DNA of 64,000 bases from JBBQUN01 sp963698395 (GCA_963698395.1 CAVOQQ010000006.1:1-64000); one strand, 5' to 3'. Numbered from the stretch's first letter, positions 1 through 11,024 are shown. The notes: generated by a model not told the origin, from the letters alone. Program-made: numbers and translations.

Positions 1-421
1 CCTGCTTGTCATCGACAGCAGACCGGTTTCAAGAATGACGAAGCACGCCACCTGGAACACCTACACCGATGCCTCACCGCCGACAACTTCGCTCAACAGG
101 GCCTCGGATCCGCGGACCCGTCGGATCAGCAGGCAACTGCCAGCCATGGCGGTCCCAACAGTTTGGTGTTGGCCACTCAATCATGCTGACCCGGCCGAAC
201 GCCGATGTCGGATCGGGTCGCTCCCGTCGATTGGTGTCCCGAGCCTCGTGCTCGTCGGAGCGAACGACGAACCGTTCCTGAACGCCACCGAGTACATGGC
301 GGCGAAGATTCCTGGCGCAACGAAGGTCGTGATCCCTGACGCCGGGCATGCATCCAACATCGATGAGCCCACAGCCTTCAACGATGCGGTCCAGCAGTTT
401 CTGAAAGCGAACGATCTGTGA
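1..421 (+). pseudogene. Alpha/beta hydrolase, 3' part, frameshifted
   Basis: This is the C-terminal part of an alpha/beta-hydrolase-fold protein that enters from outside the window. The segment from about 229 to the TGA at 419-421 reads IGVPSLVLVGANDEPF, then a GHASN histidine motif and a terminal helix, which is the usual acid/His end of the fold. Upstream, the words LLVIDSRP and NDEARHLEHL lie in two different frames, so at least two indels interrupt the gene. The substrate is unknown. It is either a pseudogene or a gene damaged by sequencing indels. Confidence 0.6.
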
Positions 422-494
422 CTGGCACGACCGCCGGTATCCACTTACCGCAAGCGGCCCGACCGGCTCGGGCAAGTCCTAGCGGACGAGCTGC

Positions 495-883
495 CACCAG
501 ATCTTGGCCGAGTGGAAGGCGGCCTCCGAGGCCAGGGACCTCGACCACGTCGCACGCTCCACACAAGGACGGCATCTTCGTCACCACGGGCGACATCCAC
601 GATCTCTACCACGGCGCCAACTGGGCATCGACGAGGTGGCCCAGGACATGGAGCCAGGACGGCGACAAGCTGGTCGTCGCACGTTGCTCCACTCAGGTGA
701 GCTGGACGTCTTCAACCGGGTGGTCTTGGCCGATCGAGCCGTGGCCTTCGGCTGGCGATGATCAACTTCGCCTTCCGCACCGGGACCATGCATGTCCGTA
801 ACAGCCGGATCACCAGGCTCGACCTGACCATCACCGAGTACGAGATCGGCCCAGTGGAGATCGAGCCGGTGGAACCGGGGTAA
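495..883 (+). pseudogene. SnoaL/NTF2-like small protein, frameshifted
   Basis: Protein words in three different frames join into one small alpha+beta protein of about 130 residues: ILAEWKAASEARDLDHVA, then DGIFVTTGDIHDLYHGA, then GELDVFNRVVLADRAVAFGW, then a final strand-rich segment ending at the TAA at 881-883. The opening helix followed by the GIFVTT strand is typical of SnoaL-like (NTF2-fold) cyclase or isomerase-type proteins, but no function can be assigned. At least three indels occur in under 400 bases. Confidence 0.4.
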
Positions 884-1222
884 CACTTGTCCCGACCAGA
901 TCCGGCCAAGGATCGATTCGACGGATGCGGGCCGCGCCACCTTCATGACCGCAGCACCCACGACCTGACTTCCATCATCGAGGGGCCACCAGATATCGGC
1001 CCATCATCTACACCTCGGGCACCACGGCGCGGCCGCTACCCGCGTCGACAGAGGCCACACCTACCTGCAGCCAAGAACACCCTGGCATCATGGGCAAGCC
1101 CTGCTGGGGACCAGAACTCCTATAAAACGGGTCGTCCGTACCGTCGCGTACGTGAGCACATGCGTGATGCTTCCCCGGTTGCCAAGGCACATCTCGAAGT
1201 GAGTACACAGTCAACCAGACTC
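884..1222. other. No gene recognised
   Basis: This stretch lies between the SnoaL-like remnant and the end of the minus-strand transketolase gene. No reading frame gives recognisable protein words, and I see no convincing terminator hairpin. Confidence 0.4.
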
Positions 1223-2177
1223 AGGCGAGCAAGCGCCTGGCGACGTTGGTTATGCCGGGGGCGTCGAGTTCGTAGTGGGCATGAGCGCGCCGGGGGGACC
1301 AATAGGCACGTGCTCATCAGGCACTGCGTGCCGGTAGACCGAGTCTTTGCCGCCGAAGACCACCTTCCAGCAGTGCTTCGGCTACGGCGGTGCCGAGCCC
1401 GTTGGTGCGGTTCGCCTCCTCGACGGTGAGCACCGCACCCGTGCCGGCAGCGAGGGCGACGGCGTCGAGGTCGAGCGGCTTGATCGTGTGGACGTCCCAC
1501 ACGGCGACGTAGATGCCTTCGGCGGCCAGGGCCTCGGCGGCCTGGAGCGTGGGATGCACCTCGGAACCGGTGGTGAGGATCGAGAGATCGGAACCGGCGC
1601 GCAGCTGGATCGCCTTGCCGAATTGGATGTCGGGCACATCTGCGTGCACCCCTCGGGGTAGCGACAGCAGGGCGAAGATACATCGCTCCCTCGTGCTCGA
1701 GGCTGGCCCGCAACACGGCCCGCAGATGGTGGCCGAGCTGACACACACGACTGTGAGGTTGGCAATCGAGCGGAGGATGCCGAGATCTTCGAGGCTGTGA
1801 TGGCTGGTGCCGTAAATCCCGTGGACGATACCGAGTGGTGACCAACAACACGCACCGGCAGGTTCGGGTAGGCGCAGTCGGTGCGGATCTGCTCGCACCC
1901 GAGCAGCGCAGCGAACGACGAGAACGTGGCGGCGAACGGGATCATGCCGCTGGCGGCCATGCCGGCGGCGACGGTGATCATGTTCTTCTCGGCGATGCCC
2001 ACGTTGACGAATCGATCGGGATGACGATCGGCGAAGTCGGTCACCCGGTTCACCTTGGCCAGATCGGCGGTGAGCACGGCGATGCGAGGATCGTGATCGG
2101 CCAGGTCGGGCCGGCTACCGCCGAAGACGAACGCCGGGATGGCACGGGTGTCGCTGCCGTCGACCGAGCATGTGCAT
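1223..2177 (-). pseudogene. Transketolase C-terminal subunit, frameshifted
   Basis: This is the pyrimidine-binding plus C-terminal half of a split transketolase, which with the adjacent N-terminal subunit would transfer two-carbon ketol units using thiamine diphosphate. Visible segments include DLAKVNRVTDFADRHPDR, VGIAEKNMITVAAGMAA, GIYGTSHHSLEDLGILRS and VLTVEEANRTNGLGTAVAE. The last words, ending near DAPGITN and RRLLA, reach a TGA at 1223-1225. Fragments fall in all three frames, and the total length is not a multiple of three. The start ATG overlaps the upstream subunit's stop as TGATG. Amino-acid words between indels are very well conserved, so the damage is recent or technical. Confidence 0.75.
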
Positions 2178-3198
2178 CACGCAACGAGTGATCGCCACCG
2201 GCGGTGCCCCAGGAAGACCTCGCTGGTGTCCTGCATCTGGGTGGTGCCCACTGCGTTGTCCACAGGGGCCTGGGACTTGTAGTTGCCCCAGGTAGTGGTC
2301 GATGCCTTCGGTAGAGGCCGGCATCGAGCTGGGCCATGACGTCGTCGTAGTCCTGTCCAACGAGATTGCACGTCCAGTGGGTCGACAGCTCCATGCGCTC
2401 CACTCCCCTTCCCTTGATGGTGTCGGCGATGATGACCCTCGGCGCACCGACGGGATCACGACCGTTGTCGGAGAGCGTGTCGAGGATGCGCGTCGAGGAT
2501 CATGTCCATCAATGCAGCGAACATCCCGCAGCCGAACGAGGCGAACCGGTGGGTCAGCGGTTCGACGGTAATGACGTCGTCGGTGAAACCGTCGATGCAG
2601 AGCTGGTTGCGGTCGACGGATACACGACGAGGTTGCCCACCTTGTGGTGACCGGCGGCCATGGCCACCTGCCAGATCTGTCCCTCGGCAGCTCTCCGTCG
2701 CCGACCATGCAGTAGGTGTGATGATTCTCACCCTGCATCCGACCGGCGAGGGCGATGCCAGGCGCTGCCGACGAAGAGGCCGTGACCCGGAGGCCGGCCG
2801 GCGGAGAAGTCGCAGCCCGGCACCTTGTTCATGTCGGGGTGATCGCCGAAGTTGCTGCCCATACGGGTCAACTCGTGGCGCGGCGCCGGAATAGAAATAG
2901 CCAGATCACCGAGGAGCGGATAGAGGCCGATGGCGGCGTAACTGGGGCAGGAGCGCGAAGCGATCGCGGTCAGCCCAACGGGGGCGGCCCGGGTCGATCC
3001 GCATGGCGCCGTAGTAGAGCGAGACGATGAGTTGGCGGCGGAGAAGCTCGCCGAGTAGTGACCGGCGCCGGCGATGCGAGACAACCGCACGGTCTCCTTC
3101 CGCATGAAGCGAGCTCGCTCGCTCAGCTCCTCGACCAGAGCGGCACGATCGGGAGTGTCGTACCACGGGATGGGCGGTCGGTTCGACGGGTCGGTCAT
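2177..3198 (-). pseudogene. Transketolase N-terminal subunit, frameshifted
   Basis: This is the thiamine-diphosphate-binding half of a bipartite transketolase. Recognisable pieces are an N-terminal helix (ALVEELSERARFMRKETVRL), GAGHYSASFSAA, SNFGDHPDMNKVPGCDFS, the cofactor-binding HTYCMVGDGEL region, DRNQLCIDGFTDDVITVE and IADTIKGRGVERMELSTHW, spread over three frames. The ATG at 3196-3198 overlaps the TGA of the upstream TetR gene (ATGA), so TetR, N-subunit and C-subunit form one minus-strand operon. The pairing with the divergent peptide-transport operon suggests shared control. At least five indels are needed to restore one frame. Confidence 0.75.
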
Positions 3199-3792
3199 GG
3201 TTTCCTCCAGCCAGAATGGGCGATCTCTGCATCGAGCAGGTGCTCGACGCGATCATGGTCATGAGTTCGGGATAGACGAGCGCCTGCAGACCGATGCCAT
3301 CGACGAAGGCGACGAGGATGTCGGTCTGCTCGTCGTCGGCCAGATGGTCGGGCAGTTCACCATTGTTGCGGGCCGCCTGCACTGCGGTGAGCACCCGTGC
3401 ACGCCAAGCGTCGTGGTCGGCGTGTTGGAGTTCACGAAGGGCAGGCTGGTTCAGGGCTCGAGCCCAGAAGTTGACGTCGAGCGTCAGTTCGAACCATCAT
3501 TCGTCGTCGAGCGGGAGCGACCCGCCGAAGGATCCGGCCGAGCGTCTCAGCGGTCCGAGATCCTCGGCAGCACGGCGATCCGGTTGCGGATGTTGTCGTC
3601 GGCTCGCTCAGCGCTGAGCGAAGGATGTCGTCCTTGTCGGTGAAATAGTGGGCCCGGGTTCCGGACGAGTAGCCCCCGCTTCTTTGGCGATCTCGCACGC
3701 CGTGACGCTTCGAGACCCAGGCGATCGATACATCGCCATGCCGCCTCGACGAGCTGCTGTCGACGTTCTTCATGATAGACGATCTTCGGCAT
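3195..3792 (-). pseudogene. TetR-family regulator (BetI-like), frameshifted
   Basis: The N-terminus is a typical TetR helix-turn-helix region: MPKIVYHEERRQQLVEAAWR, a shifted segment, then GTLAHYFTDKDDILRSAL-type residues, read in two frames. The C-terminal ligand domain reads NGELPDHLADDEQTDILVAF and VDGIGLQALVYPELMT, and ends at a TGA that overlaps the transketolase start (ATGA). It is likely the local repressor of its own operon and of the divergent transporter operon, because a perfect dyad lies between them. Several indels disrupt it. Confidence 0.7.
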
Positions 3793-3860
3793 GATCTCCT
3801 TCGCGGGCTACTGCCGGCTGTTCGCTAGTGGGCCGGTTCTCGCCCTGTTCACGCCATCGT

Positions 3861-3902
3861 AACGCCAGGGCGTTTGACGGATGTCACACTCGTGATGATA
3901 CT
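3861..3902 (+). promoter_or_regulatory. Promoter with palindromic operator for the peptide-transport operon
   Basis: A -35-like TTGACG (3874-3879) and a -10-like GATACT (3897-3902) are separated by exactly 17 bp. The palindrome AACGCC-AG-GGCGTT at 3861-3874 abuts the -35, which is a good position for a repressor such as the divergent TetR protein. That assignment is inferred from position only. Confidence 0.5.
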
Positions 3903-3939
3903 TCCGCGAACGTCCGAAATAAATACCAGGGGAGTGCTG

Positions 3940-5681
3940 ATGCAGGACGCCGATGAGTTCGATCGCAACATGGGGAGGCGACCGGCAGCCCTCCTTGGCC
4001 ATTTTCTTTGCATTGATGCTGTTCACCGCGGCATGCGGTGGCGGCGGCGACATGTGGGGCGCCAGCAGTTCCCGGCGCCTCCGACGGCGGCAGTGCCGCC
4101 ACTGCCGATGGCAGCGAATGAGTCCGATGGTGACAGCACCTCGATCCGGGCGGACGCCGTGGCGACGCCGCCCGAGAACTGATCATCGCTCGTGACATGG
4201 ATATCCCGACGCTCAACCCATCACGATCCTTCTGCGACACCTGCCAGGATGTTCTACGGCCACCTGCAAACGCTGATGCGCATCAATCCCGACCCCCGAC
4301 GGTGCAGGTGCCACGCATCGCCACCGATTGGGCGGCCAACGACGACAGCACCGAGTTCACGTTCAACCTGAACCCCGACGCCGTGTTCGCCGACGGCACG
4401 CCGATCACCTCGGCCGACGTGAAGTGGTCGTGGGAACGACTGTCGAACCTCGCCGGCTCTCCGTCGTTCCTCATGTCGGGTTACACCGCCATCGACACAC
4501 CCGATGACCAGACCGTGATCGTGACCTTCGAGATCACCAACTCGGCCTTCCTTCCAGTGGTCGTTGCCGCCTACCTGGCGATCATCAACTCTGCGGTGGC
4601 CGAGGGGTGAGGGCGGCGCGGTTCCAGCAGTCGGTGCCGACACCGCCAATGGCGCCAAGGGGCTTGGTCTCCTCGAACTCCGCCCAGCACACTCGGTCCG
4701 TGCATCCTGGCCTCATACACCGACGGTGATTCACTGGTGCTCGAGCACGACGAACTTCTGGGGCACCCCAGCGACCTTCCCGAAGGTGACCATCAGCGGG
4801 TTGACTTCGACTGCCCCAGCTGCAGCGGCTCCAGGCCGGTGACATCGACATCGCCATGCAGATCAACTTCAATGCCATGTCGCGGATCGAAGGCGATCCG
4901 AACCTGGTGGTGAAGACCGTCGAGCTCCTACAACTACATCTACGTGGCTTTGGGCCCGGAGCCGTCGGTGCCGAGGGCATTGCCGATCCCAAGGTGCGTG
5001 AAGCGATGAAGCTGGCGCTCGACTACGACGGCATCCTCGATGTCACCGTGGGCGGCACGGCGAGTTCCAGGCATCGCCGATTCCAAACGGTTTCGTCGGC
5101 AGCGCCTCGCTCCCTCCCGAGCCAAGATCTCGAGGCGGCAAAGGCTCTGATGGCCGAGGCGGGCTACGCCGATGGCTTCACCATCGAGGCCATGTACCCG
5201 ACCGTCAACGTCTACATCAGCTTCGACACCATGATGCAGAAGGTCCAGCAGGATGCTGAAGGAGATCGGTATAGAGCTGCAGCTCATGCCGTCGAGTTCC
5301 CGCAGTGGATCGATCGCATCGACGCCGAGGGCATCCCGGTGACGGCGGTCTACTTCGCTCCCGATCACACCGACTCGAGTCAGTACGTGAGCTACTTCGG
5401 TGAGGTCGAGGGCGGAATCGTGGGCCAACCGTGCCGGTGGCGGCGAGTCCGGTACCCCGCTGCTCGATCCAGTCGGAGTCGACCTCCTCGCCCAGGCGCT
5501 GGCGGCTGACTCGGACCGCCATCGAAGGGTTCTACGCCCAGCTGGGTCGGAGATGATCGACGACACGGTCATCGTCCCCCTGGTCAACCCCCAGCTGGTC
5601 CAGGCCTATGCGGCCGACATCACCAACATGCACGACGGTGCGTACTGCGATCTCGAGCTCGGAATCCTCGGCCTCGGCTGA
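3940..5681 (+). pseudogene. Peptide ABC transporter substrate-binding lipoprotein, frameshifted
   Basis: This is a family-5 extracellular solute-binding protein of the DppA/OppA type. A lipoprotein signal (LAIFFALMLFTAAC, lipobox Cys followed by GGGG) is near the start. The ATG at 3940 is preceded by GGGGAG, but the signal is in another frame, so an indel lies within the first 30 codons. Later words include DIPTLNPSRSFCDTCQ, FTFNLNPDAVFADGTPI, DVKWSWERLSN, EAAKALMAEAGYADGFTIEA and, at the end, VPLVNPQLVQAYAADITNMH. It would capture short peptides outside the membrane and deliver them to the permeases encoded next. At least six indels break it. Confidence 0.75.
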
Positions 5682-5687
5682 TCACTC

Positions 5688-6702
5688 ATGGCTCGATTCG
5701 TACTGAAGAACTCGCCATCGCGCCGTTCTTCTTGCTCATTGGCATCGTCACCATCGCCTTCCTGATCTCCAGGTTGATTCCGGCGGATCCACTCATCTCC
5801 ATCGTGGGCGAGCACAACATGGGGAATCCAGGAGGTGGTGGCGGCGGCCAGGGCCGAGTCGGGCTTCGATCAATCGTTGGCCGGTCAGTACGGTCTGGTG
5901 ACCGACGAACCTGGCCCGGGTGACCCTGGGCACTTCGTTCCGGACTCGGAGCAGTGTGTCGCAGGATCTGTTGGATCGGCTTCCCCGCCACCACAGAACT
6001 GACGATCACCGCTCTGGTGTTCGGTGCGCTCGGGGGCATCCTGCTCGGCGTGACCGCTGCGGTCCACCAACGGGTTGCCCAACCATGTCGCTGGCCTGCG
6101 CGCTGACCGGCTCGTCGATCCCGGTGTTCTGGCTCGGCCTGATCGTGTTGTCGATCTTCTATGCCGACTGGGTGGTTGGGGCCGGGCCGGTTGCCACCAA
6201 GGGCCCCGACCCACCGAGTGATGTGACGGGCTTCTATACCGTCGACTCGCTCATGGCCGGCGACTTCGGTTTGTTCTGGGCCACGCTCCAGCGCTTGATC
6301 CTGCCGGCCTTCGTGCTGGGCTACGGGGCCTGACCAGCATGGTCTACCGACTGGTCCGAGCGGCCATGCTCAACAAGCTGTTCGCCGACTACATCCACGC
6401 CCGCTTCGGCCAAGGGACTGACCGAACGGGCGGTGATGTTCCGCCACGTGCTGCGCAATGCGCTGCTGCCCGTGGTCACCATCCTCGGACTCTGGTTCGG
6501 CACATTGCTCACCGGTGCGGTGCTGACCGAGACGATCTTCTCGTGGAACGGGATCGGCTCCTACGCCGTGGAATCCACCCGTGGGCTCGACTACCCGGCC
6601 ATCAACGGCGTGTGCATCCTGGGCGGCATAATCTTCCTCCTCACCAGCCTGGTGACCGATGTGCTCTACGCCGTCATCGACCCCAAGATACGTCTCTCAT
6701 GA
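5688..6702 (+). pseudogene. Peptide ABC transporter permease (DppB-like), frameshifted
   Basis: This is the first inner-membrane permease of the dipeptide/oligopeptide transporter. It starts MARFVLK with the first transmembrane helix (FLLIGIVTIAFLISRLIPAD) in a shifted frame, and has the ALGGILLGV and CALTGSSIPVFWLGLIVLSI helices. The cytoplasmic EAA-type loop is near YIHARFGQG/LTERAVMFRHVLRNALLP, and the last helix ends in VTDVLYAVIDPKIRLS. Its TGA at 6700-6702 overlaps the next ATG (ATGA). The reading frame changes several times. Confidence 0.8.
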
Positions 6703-7560
6703 CCGTCGCTCTCGAGCCACTTCCGACGAGCACCAACGCCCCGACCGAGCACCGGTTCCGCCAGGCGCTGCGGCGGCCACAGTTCGTGTTCGGCCTGTCG
6801 GTGCTCGCCTTCTGGGTGCTCGTTGCGTTCACCGTCGACTTCGGCGCCCTACAGCCCGCTCGCTGCCGCCGGCGATCGCCTGCTGTCGCCGAGCACCAAG
6901 CACCTTCCTCGGCGCCGGCGCCCTGGGTCGAGACGTGTTCACCACCATGCTGTACGGCACTGGCTCCTCGCTGCCGACCACGACCAGCGTGATCATCATC
7001 ACTGTCGTCGTCGGCTACCACGCTCGGCTCGATCACCGCGTTCCCGAGCAGCTGGACCGACGCCATCATCATCCGTATCTATTGAGCATCGTGCTGCGCG
7101 TTTCCGCCGATCCTGCTGGCCATGGCCGTCGCTGGCGCTCGGTACCGGGCTGCGCAACACCGTCATGGCGCTCATCGTGATCTGGTCGAGCAGTATGCCC
7201 GCCTGCTCCACAGCAGCACCTGGCGATCAAGAACCGTGACCACATCGAGGCCACCATCTCGATCGGCGTGCCGAAGGGCAACCTGCGCCCACGTCCTCCA
7301 GCTCGCCGGCACCCCCATCTTGATCGAGCACAACGATGGACTTCAGTCAGGTCGTACTGTTGACCCGCGTTCCCGCTCAGCTTCCTCGGTCTCGGTGCTC
7401 GGCCGCCGTCACCGGAATGGGCACCATGGTCGACGAGGGCGCACCAACTTCGACCGGTGGTGGATCGGCGTGAGCCGGCGTCGCCGTCCTCAGCGTCGTG
7501 ATGGCCTTCGACTTCCTCGGCGATTCGCTCGCGATCTCCTCGACCTCGGGCCGATCATGA
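6699..7560 (+). pseudogene. Peptide ABC transporter permease (DppC-like), frameshifted
   Basis: This is the second permease. The N-terminal OppC-type region (RRPQFVFGLSVLAFWVLVAF) is in the first frame, followed in other frames by FLGAGALGRDVFTTMLYGTGSSL, helices around the position of the EAA loop (AIKNRDHIEATISIG-like words) and a final VVMAFDFLGDSL. The predicted stop at 7558-7560 overlaps the ATPase start as ATGA. It would pair with the DppB-like protein to form the channel. Confidence 0.75.
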
Positions 7561-8576
7561 CCGCCATCGGCACGACCACCGGCTCGAACACCGACGGTGC
7601 GGCGGTAGATGCCACCGGGCCACTGCTGCGATCAACCTGCGGTCGCTTCGAGGCGGCCACCGACCCCGATCCGGGCGGTACAGGCGGTACGACATCGCCG
7701 TGCAGCCCGGCGGAGTGGTCGGCATCGTCGGCGAGTCCGGCTGGGGCAAGAGTGTCTCGATGCTTTCGGTCCTGGCCCTACAACCACCACCATATAGGAG
7801 GTCAATCAAGTTCAAGGGCCGAGAGCTGGATCAGTACACCGCCGATCCACCCTTCACCACCTGCGAGGCAGGCACATCAGCATGATCTTCCAGGACCCGA
7901 TGACCTCGCTCAATCCTGCCACACATCGGGCGCCAGTTGGGCGATGCAGTCCTCCTGCATCGACGAGGAAGTCTCTGGCACATGAACGCAGGCAGTCGAC
8001 CTGATTGCGAACTGGTGGGTATCTCATCTCCTCGGAGCGAGAGCCCGTGAGTATCCTCACGAACTCTCCGGCGGCATGCGCCAACGCGTGATGATTGCGA
8101 TGGCTCTGGCGAACGATCCTGACCTCTTGATCGCCGATGAGCCAACGACTGCCCTAGATGTGACCATCCAGGCTCAGATTCTCGATGTGCTCGCCCGGAT
8201 CCGATCCGAGCGCCGAACTTGCCATCGCCATGATCACCCACGATCTCGGGGTGGTTGCTGACATTGCCGATCGGGTCGTCGTCATGTACGCCGGACGGAT
8301 CGTTGAACAAGGCGACGTCGAAGACGTGTTCTATCGACACGAGCATCCTTATACCGCCGGCCTTCTCGCCTGTCTCCTCTGTTCGACATCCGCTCCGAGC
8401 TCGAGCCAATCGGTGGTCCCACCGTCGCTCGACAACCTCCCCACCCGGATGCTCGTTCCGGACCGCGCTGTCGCCACGTCACCGACGTGTGCAGCGAAGG
8501 TGACCCGACGCTGCGTTCGGTCGGGTTCAGCGAAGTGGCATGCGTGCTGGCCCCAGTGGTGAGGGCAGCGTCATGA
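7557..8576 (+). pseudogene. Peptide ABC transporter ATP-binding protein (DppD-like), frameshifted
   Basis: This is the first ATPase of the transporter. Walker A reads GESGWGKS (7720-7760), with Trp where the family normally has Cys. The signature is ELSGGMRQRV, Walker B is DPDLLIADEPTTALDVT and the switch His is in MITHDLGVV. Helical-domain words (FQDPMTSLNP) are present. The C-terminal oligopeptide-transporter extension is shifted. In one frame it ends in VACVLAPVVRAAS and a TGA that overlaps the next gene by ATGA, matching the operon's style. At least four indels are present. Confidence 0.75.
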
Positions 8577-9589
8577 CGACTGAAGCAGCCTCCGGATCGC
8601 TCCTGGCAGTTGAGGGTCTGGTGAAAGAATTTACCGGACGCGGCACCCTGCTGCGCCGGGCCGGTAAACCTGTCCAGGCAGTCTCTGGCGTGTCGTTCGA
8701 CCTCTGCGCGGCGCGAGACCCTGTCGCTCGTCGGCGAATCGGGTTGCGGCAAGAGCACCACGGCCCGATGCGTTATGCAGATCCTGCCGCCGACCGCCGG
8801 GTCGGTCGTGTTCGACGGCGTCGATCTCACCACGCTTGACGACGACGACTTGCGTGGGCGCTCGCGAGCCCGCTTCCAGATGGTCTTCCAAGACCCGCAA
8901 GCGTCGCTCAACCCTCGTATGACGGTGCGCCAGACCCTCGTCGAGCCGCTCATCGTCCACGGCCACGAACGCTCGAGCATCGATCCACGAGTCGAGGAAC
9001 TGATCGAGCTCGTCCAGCTCCGGACCTCGGATCTTGACCGCTACCCACACCAGTTCTCCGGAGGGCAGCGTCAACGCATCGGCATCGCTCGTGCGCTTGC
9101 GCTCTCACCGGGAGATGATCGTGCTCGACGAGCCGGTCTCCGCTCTCGACGTGAGCATCCAGGCGGAGATCATTCGGCTGCTCGAAGGTCTCCACGACGA
9201 CCTGGGCTTGGCGTACTTGTTCATTGCCCACGACCTGTCGGTGGTACGCCACCTCTCGGACCGCGTTGCCGTGATGTACCTCGGCAAGATCGTCGAGATC
9301 GGCACCAACGCCGACATCTATGAGCGGTCGTCTCACCCCTACACTCAAGCATTGCTGGCAGCCGCCCCGATTCCGGACCCGATCCTCGAGCGCAAGCGGG
9401 AACGCATCGTAATCGAAGGTGAAGTGCCGAGCCCTTCTGATCCGCCATCAGGCTGCCGTTTCCGGACACGATGCTGGCGAGCCGAGTCGATCTGCGCCGA
9501 AGTCGAGCCCGCCATTGACCCGATCCCGGAGTCGGTCACTTGGTCGCCTGCTTCACTTTCCCGAAGAAGTCAACGTCGTCGGCCGCTGA
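8573..9589 (+). pseudogene. Peptide ABC transporter ATP-binding protein (DppF-like), frameshifted
   Basis: This is the second ATPase. The N-terminus (LLAVEGLVKEFTGRGTLL) precedes a shifted Walker A region (LVGESGCGKSTTA in the corrected frame, about 8730-8765). After it come FQDPQASLNPRMTVRQTL, the signature QFSGGQRQRIGIARALAL, Walker B MIVLDEPVSALDVS, and AHDLSVVRHLSDRV. The C-terminal oligopeptide-binding extension has GCRFRTRCWRAE. About four indels occur, and the natural end is probably the TGA near 9587-9589. Confidence 0.78.
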
Positions 9590-9659
9590 GCCGATGCTGC
9601 ACCTACGGCGCCACGCTCTGCGGCGCACCGCAATGCAACAACTCAACAAGGAGCGACCC

Positions 9660-10910
9660 ATGTCTACGAACCTCACCACGAACAAGCTGGCGCTCGACCA
9701 CGCCTACCGAGACCGAGCGAAGAAGGTGATCCCCGGCGGCATGTGGGGGCATCAGAGTGTCAACAGCCTGCCTGACGGCTTCCCGCAGTTCATGGCCCGA
9801 GGCGAAGGTTGCCATGTGTGGGATGTCGACGGGAACGAGTACGTCGATCTGATGTGCAGCTACGGGCCCATCATCCTCGGCCACCGTCACCCGGCGGTCG
9901 AAGCCGCAGCCGCCGCCCAGGCGGCACTGGCTGACTGCCAGAACGGACCCGGCAGTGTTGTGGTCGACCTGGCCGAGCGACTCGTCGAAGCGGTCGATCA
10001 TGCCGACTGGGCGATTTTCGCAAAGAACGGCACCGACGCAACGACCACTTGTGTCACCGTTGCCCGAGCCGCCACGAAGCGGGGCAAGGTCCTCCTCGCC
10101 ACCGGCGCCTACCACGGCGCTGCGCCGTGGTGCACCCCGAATCCGAACGGTGTCATGCCCGAAGATCGAGCCCATCTCGACCACTACACCTTCAACGATC
10201 TCGACTCGGTGGTTGCTGCGGTCGAACGCGCAGGCGACGACCTCGCCGCCATCGTTGTGTCGCCGTTCCGCCACGATGCCCGGCACGACCAAGAACTGGT
10301 CGATCCAGACTTCGCCCGCGGTCTGCGCCGGCTCTGCGACGACACCGGCGCCGCCCTCATCCTCGACGACGTACGCTGTGGCTTCCGACTCTCGACCGGT
10401 GGCAGCTGGGAGACCGTCGGCGTGCAGCCTGATCTCTCTGCATGGAGCAAGGCCATCGCCAACGGGCATCCGCTGGCGGCCGTGCTCGGCAACGATCGCT
10501 TCCGGGACGGCGCATCGAAGATCTACGTGACCGGCTCGTTCTGGTTCTCCGCCGTTGCGATGGCGGCCTCGCTGGCAACGCTCGAGGAGTTGGCCTCGGG
10601 CGAAGCACTGGCCTCGATGGTTTCGCGTGGGCAACGGCTCCGTGATGGGTTGGCGGCTCAGGCGTCGAGCCACGGCCTCACCGTCAGCCAGACCGGACCT
10701 GTACAGATGCCGCTGCTCACCTTCGCGGGCGACCGCGATTTCGCCAAGGCGAATCTGTGGGCGAACGTCTCGGTGCAACACGGCACGTATGTCCATCCGT
10801 GGCACAACTGGTTCCTCAGCTCGGCCCACACTGATGCCGACATCGACCAGGCCCTCCTCGGTACCGACGAAGGATTTGCCGCCGTCGCGAGCGCCTTCGG
10901 TCGGGACTGA
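9660..10910 (+). CDS. Class-III PLP aminotransferase (glutamate-1-semialdehyde aminomutase-like)
   Basis: This intact 416-residue protein is of the class-III aminotransferase family. The start ATG at 9660 has AAGGAG 6 bases upstream, so the longer in-frame extension is not used. Features seen are IPGGMWGHQSVN and WDVDGNEYVDLMCSYGPIILGH near the N-terminus, FAKNGTDATTTCV as the cofactor-phosphate region, LILDDVRCGFR with the Asp that contacts the PLP ring nitrogen, and the Schiff-base lysine in WSKAIANGHPLAAV. It is a homologue of HemL, but its position after a peptide transporter suggests an amino-acid or amine catabolic role rather than tetrapyrrole synthesis. No frameshift is seen, unlike its upstream neighbours. 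Confidence 0.85.
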   Translation: MSTNLTTNKLALDHAYRDRAKKVIPGGMWGHQSVNSLPDGFPQFMARGEGCHVWDVDGNEYVDLMCSYGPIILGHRHPAVEAAAAAQAALADCQNGPGSVVVDLAERLVEAVDHADWAIFAKNGTDATTTCVTVARAATKRGKVLLATGAYHGAAPWCTPNPNGVMPEDRAHLDHYTFNDLDSVVAAVERAGDDLAAIVVSPFRHDARHDQELVDPDFARGLRRLCDDTGAALILDDVRCGFRLSTGGSWETVGVQPDLSAWSKAIANGHPLAAVLGNDRFRDGASKIYVTGSFWFSAVAMAASLATLEELASGEALASMVSRGQRLRDGLAAQASSHGLTVSQTGPVQMPLLTFAGDRDFAKANLWANVSVQHGTYVHPWHNWFLSSAHTDADIDQALLGTDEGFAAVASAFGRD

Positions 10911-11024
10911 GCAGCCGCTGATGCTGGGCCCTCACCTCGATCTGTCGTGCCCACTCGTTGTTTCGGATCACGAACACATCGTCAAGGCTGCGCAACAGCG
11001 TCGCCCCGAAGCGATGACAATAAC

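Noticed and set aside
9603..10829. 408-codon antisense frame over the aminotransferase gene
   Set aside because: It mirrors the codon bias of the real gene and shows no family motif.
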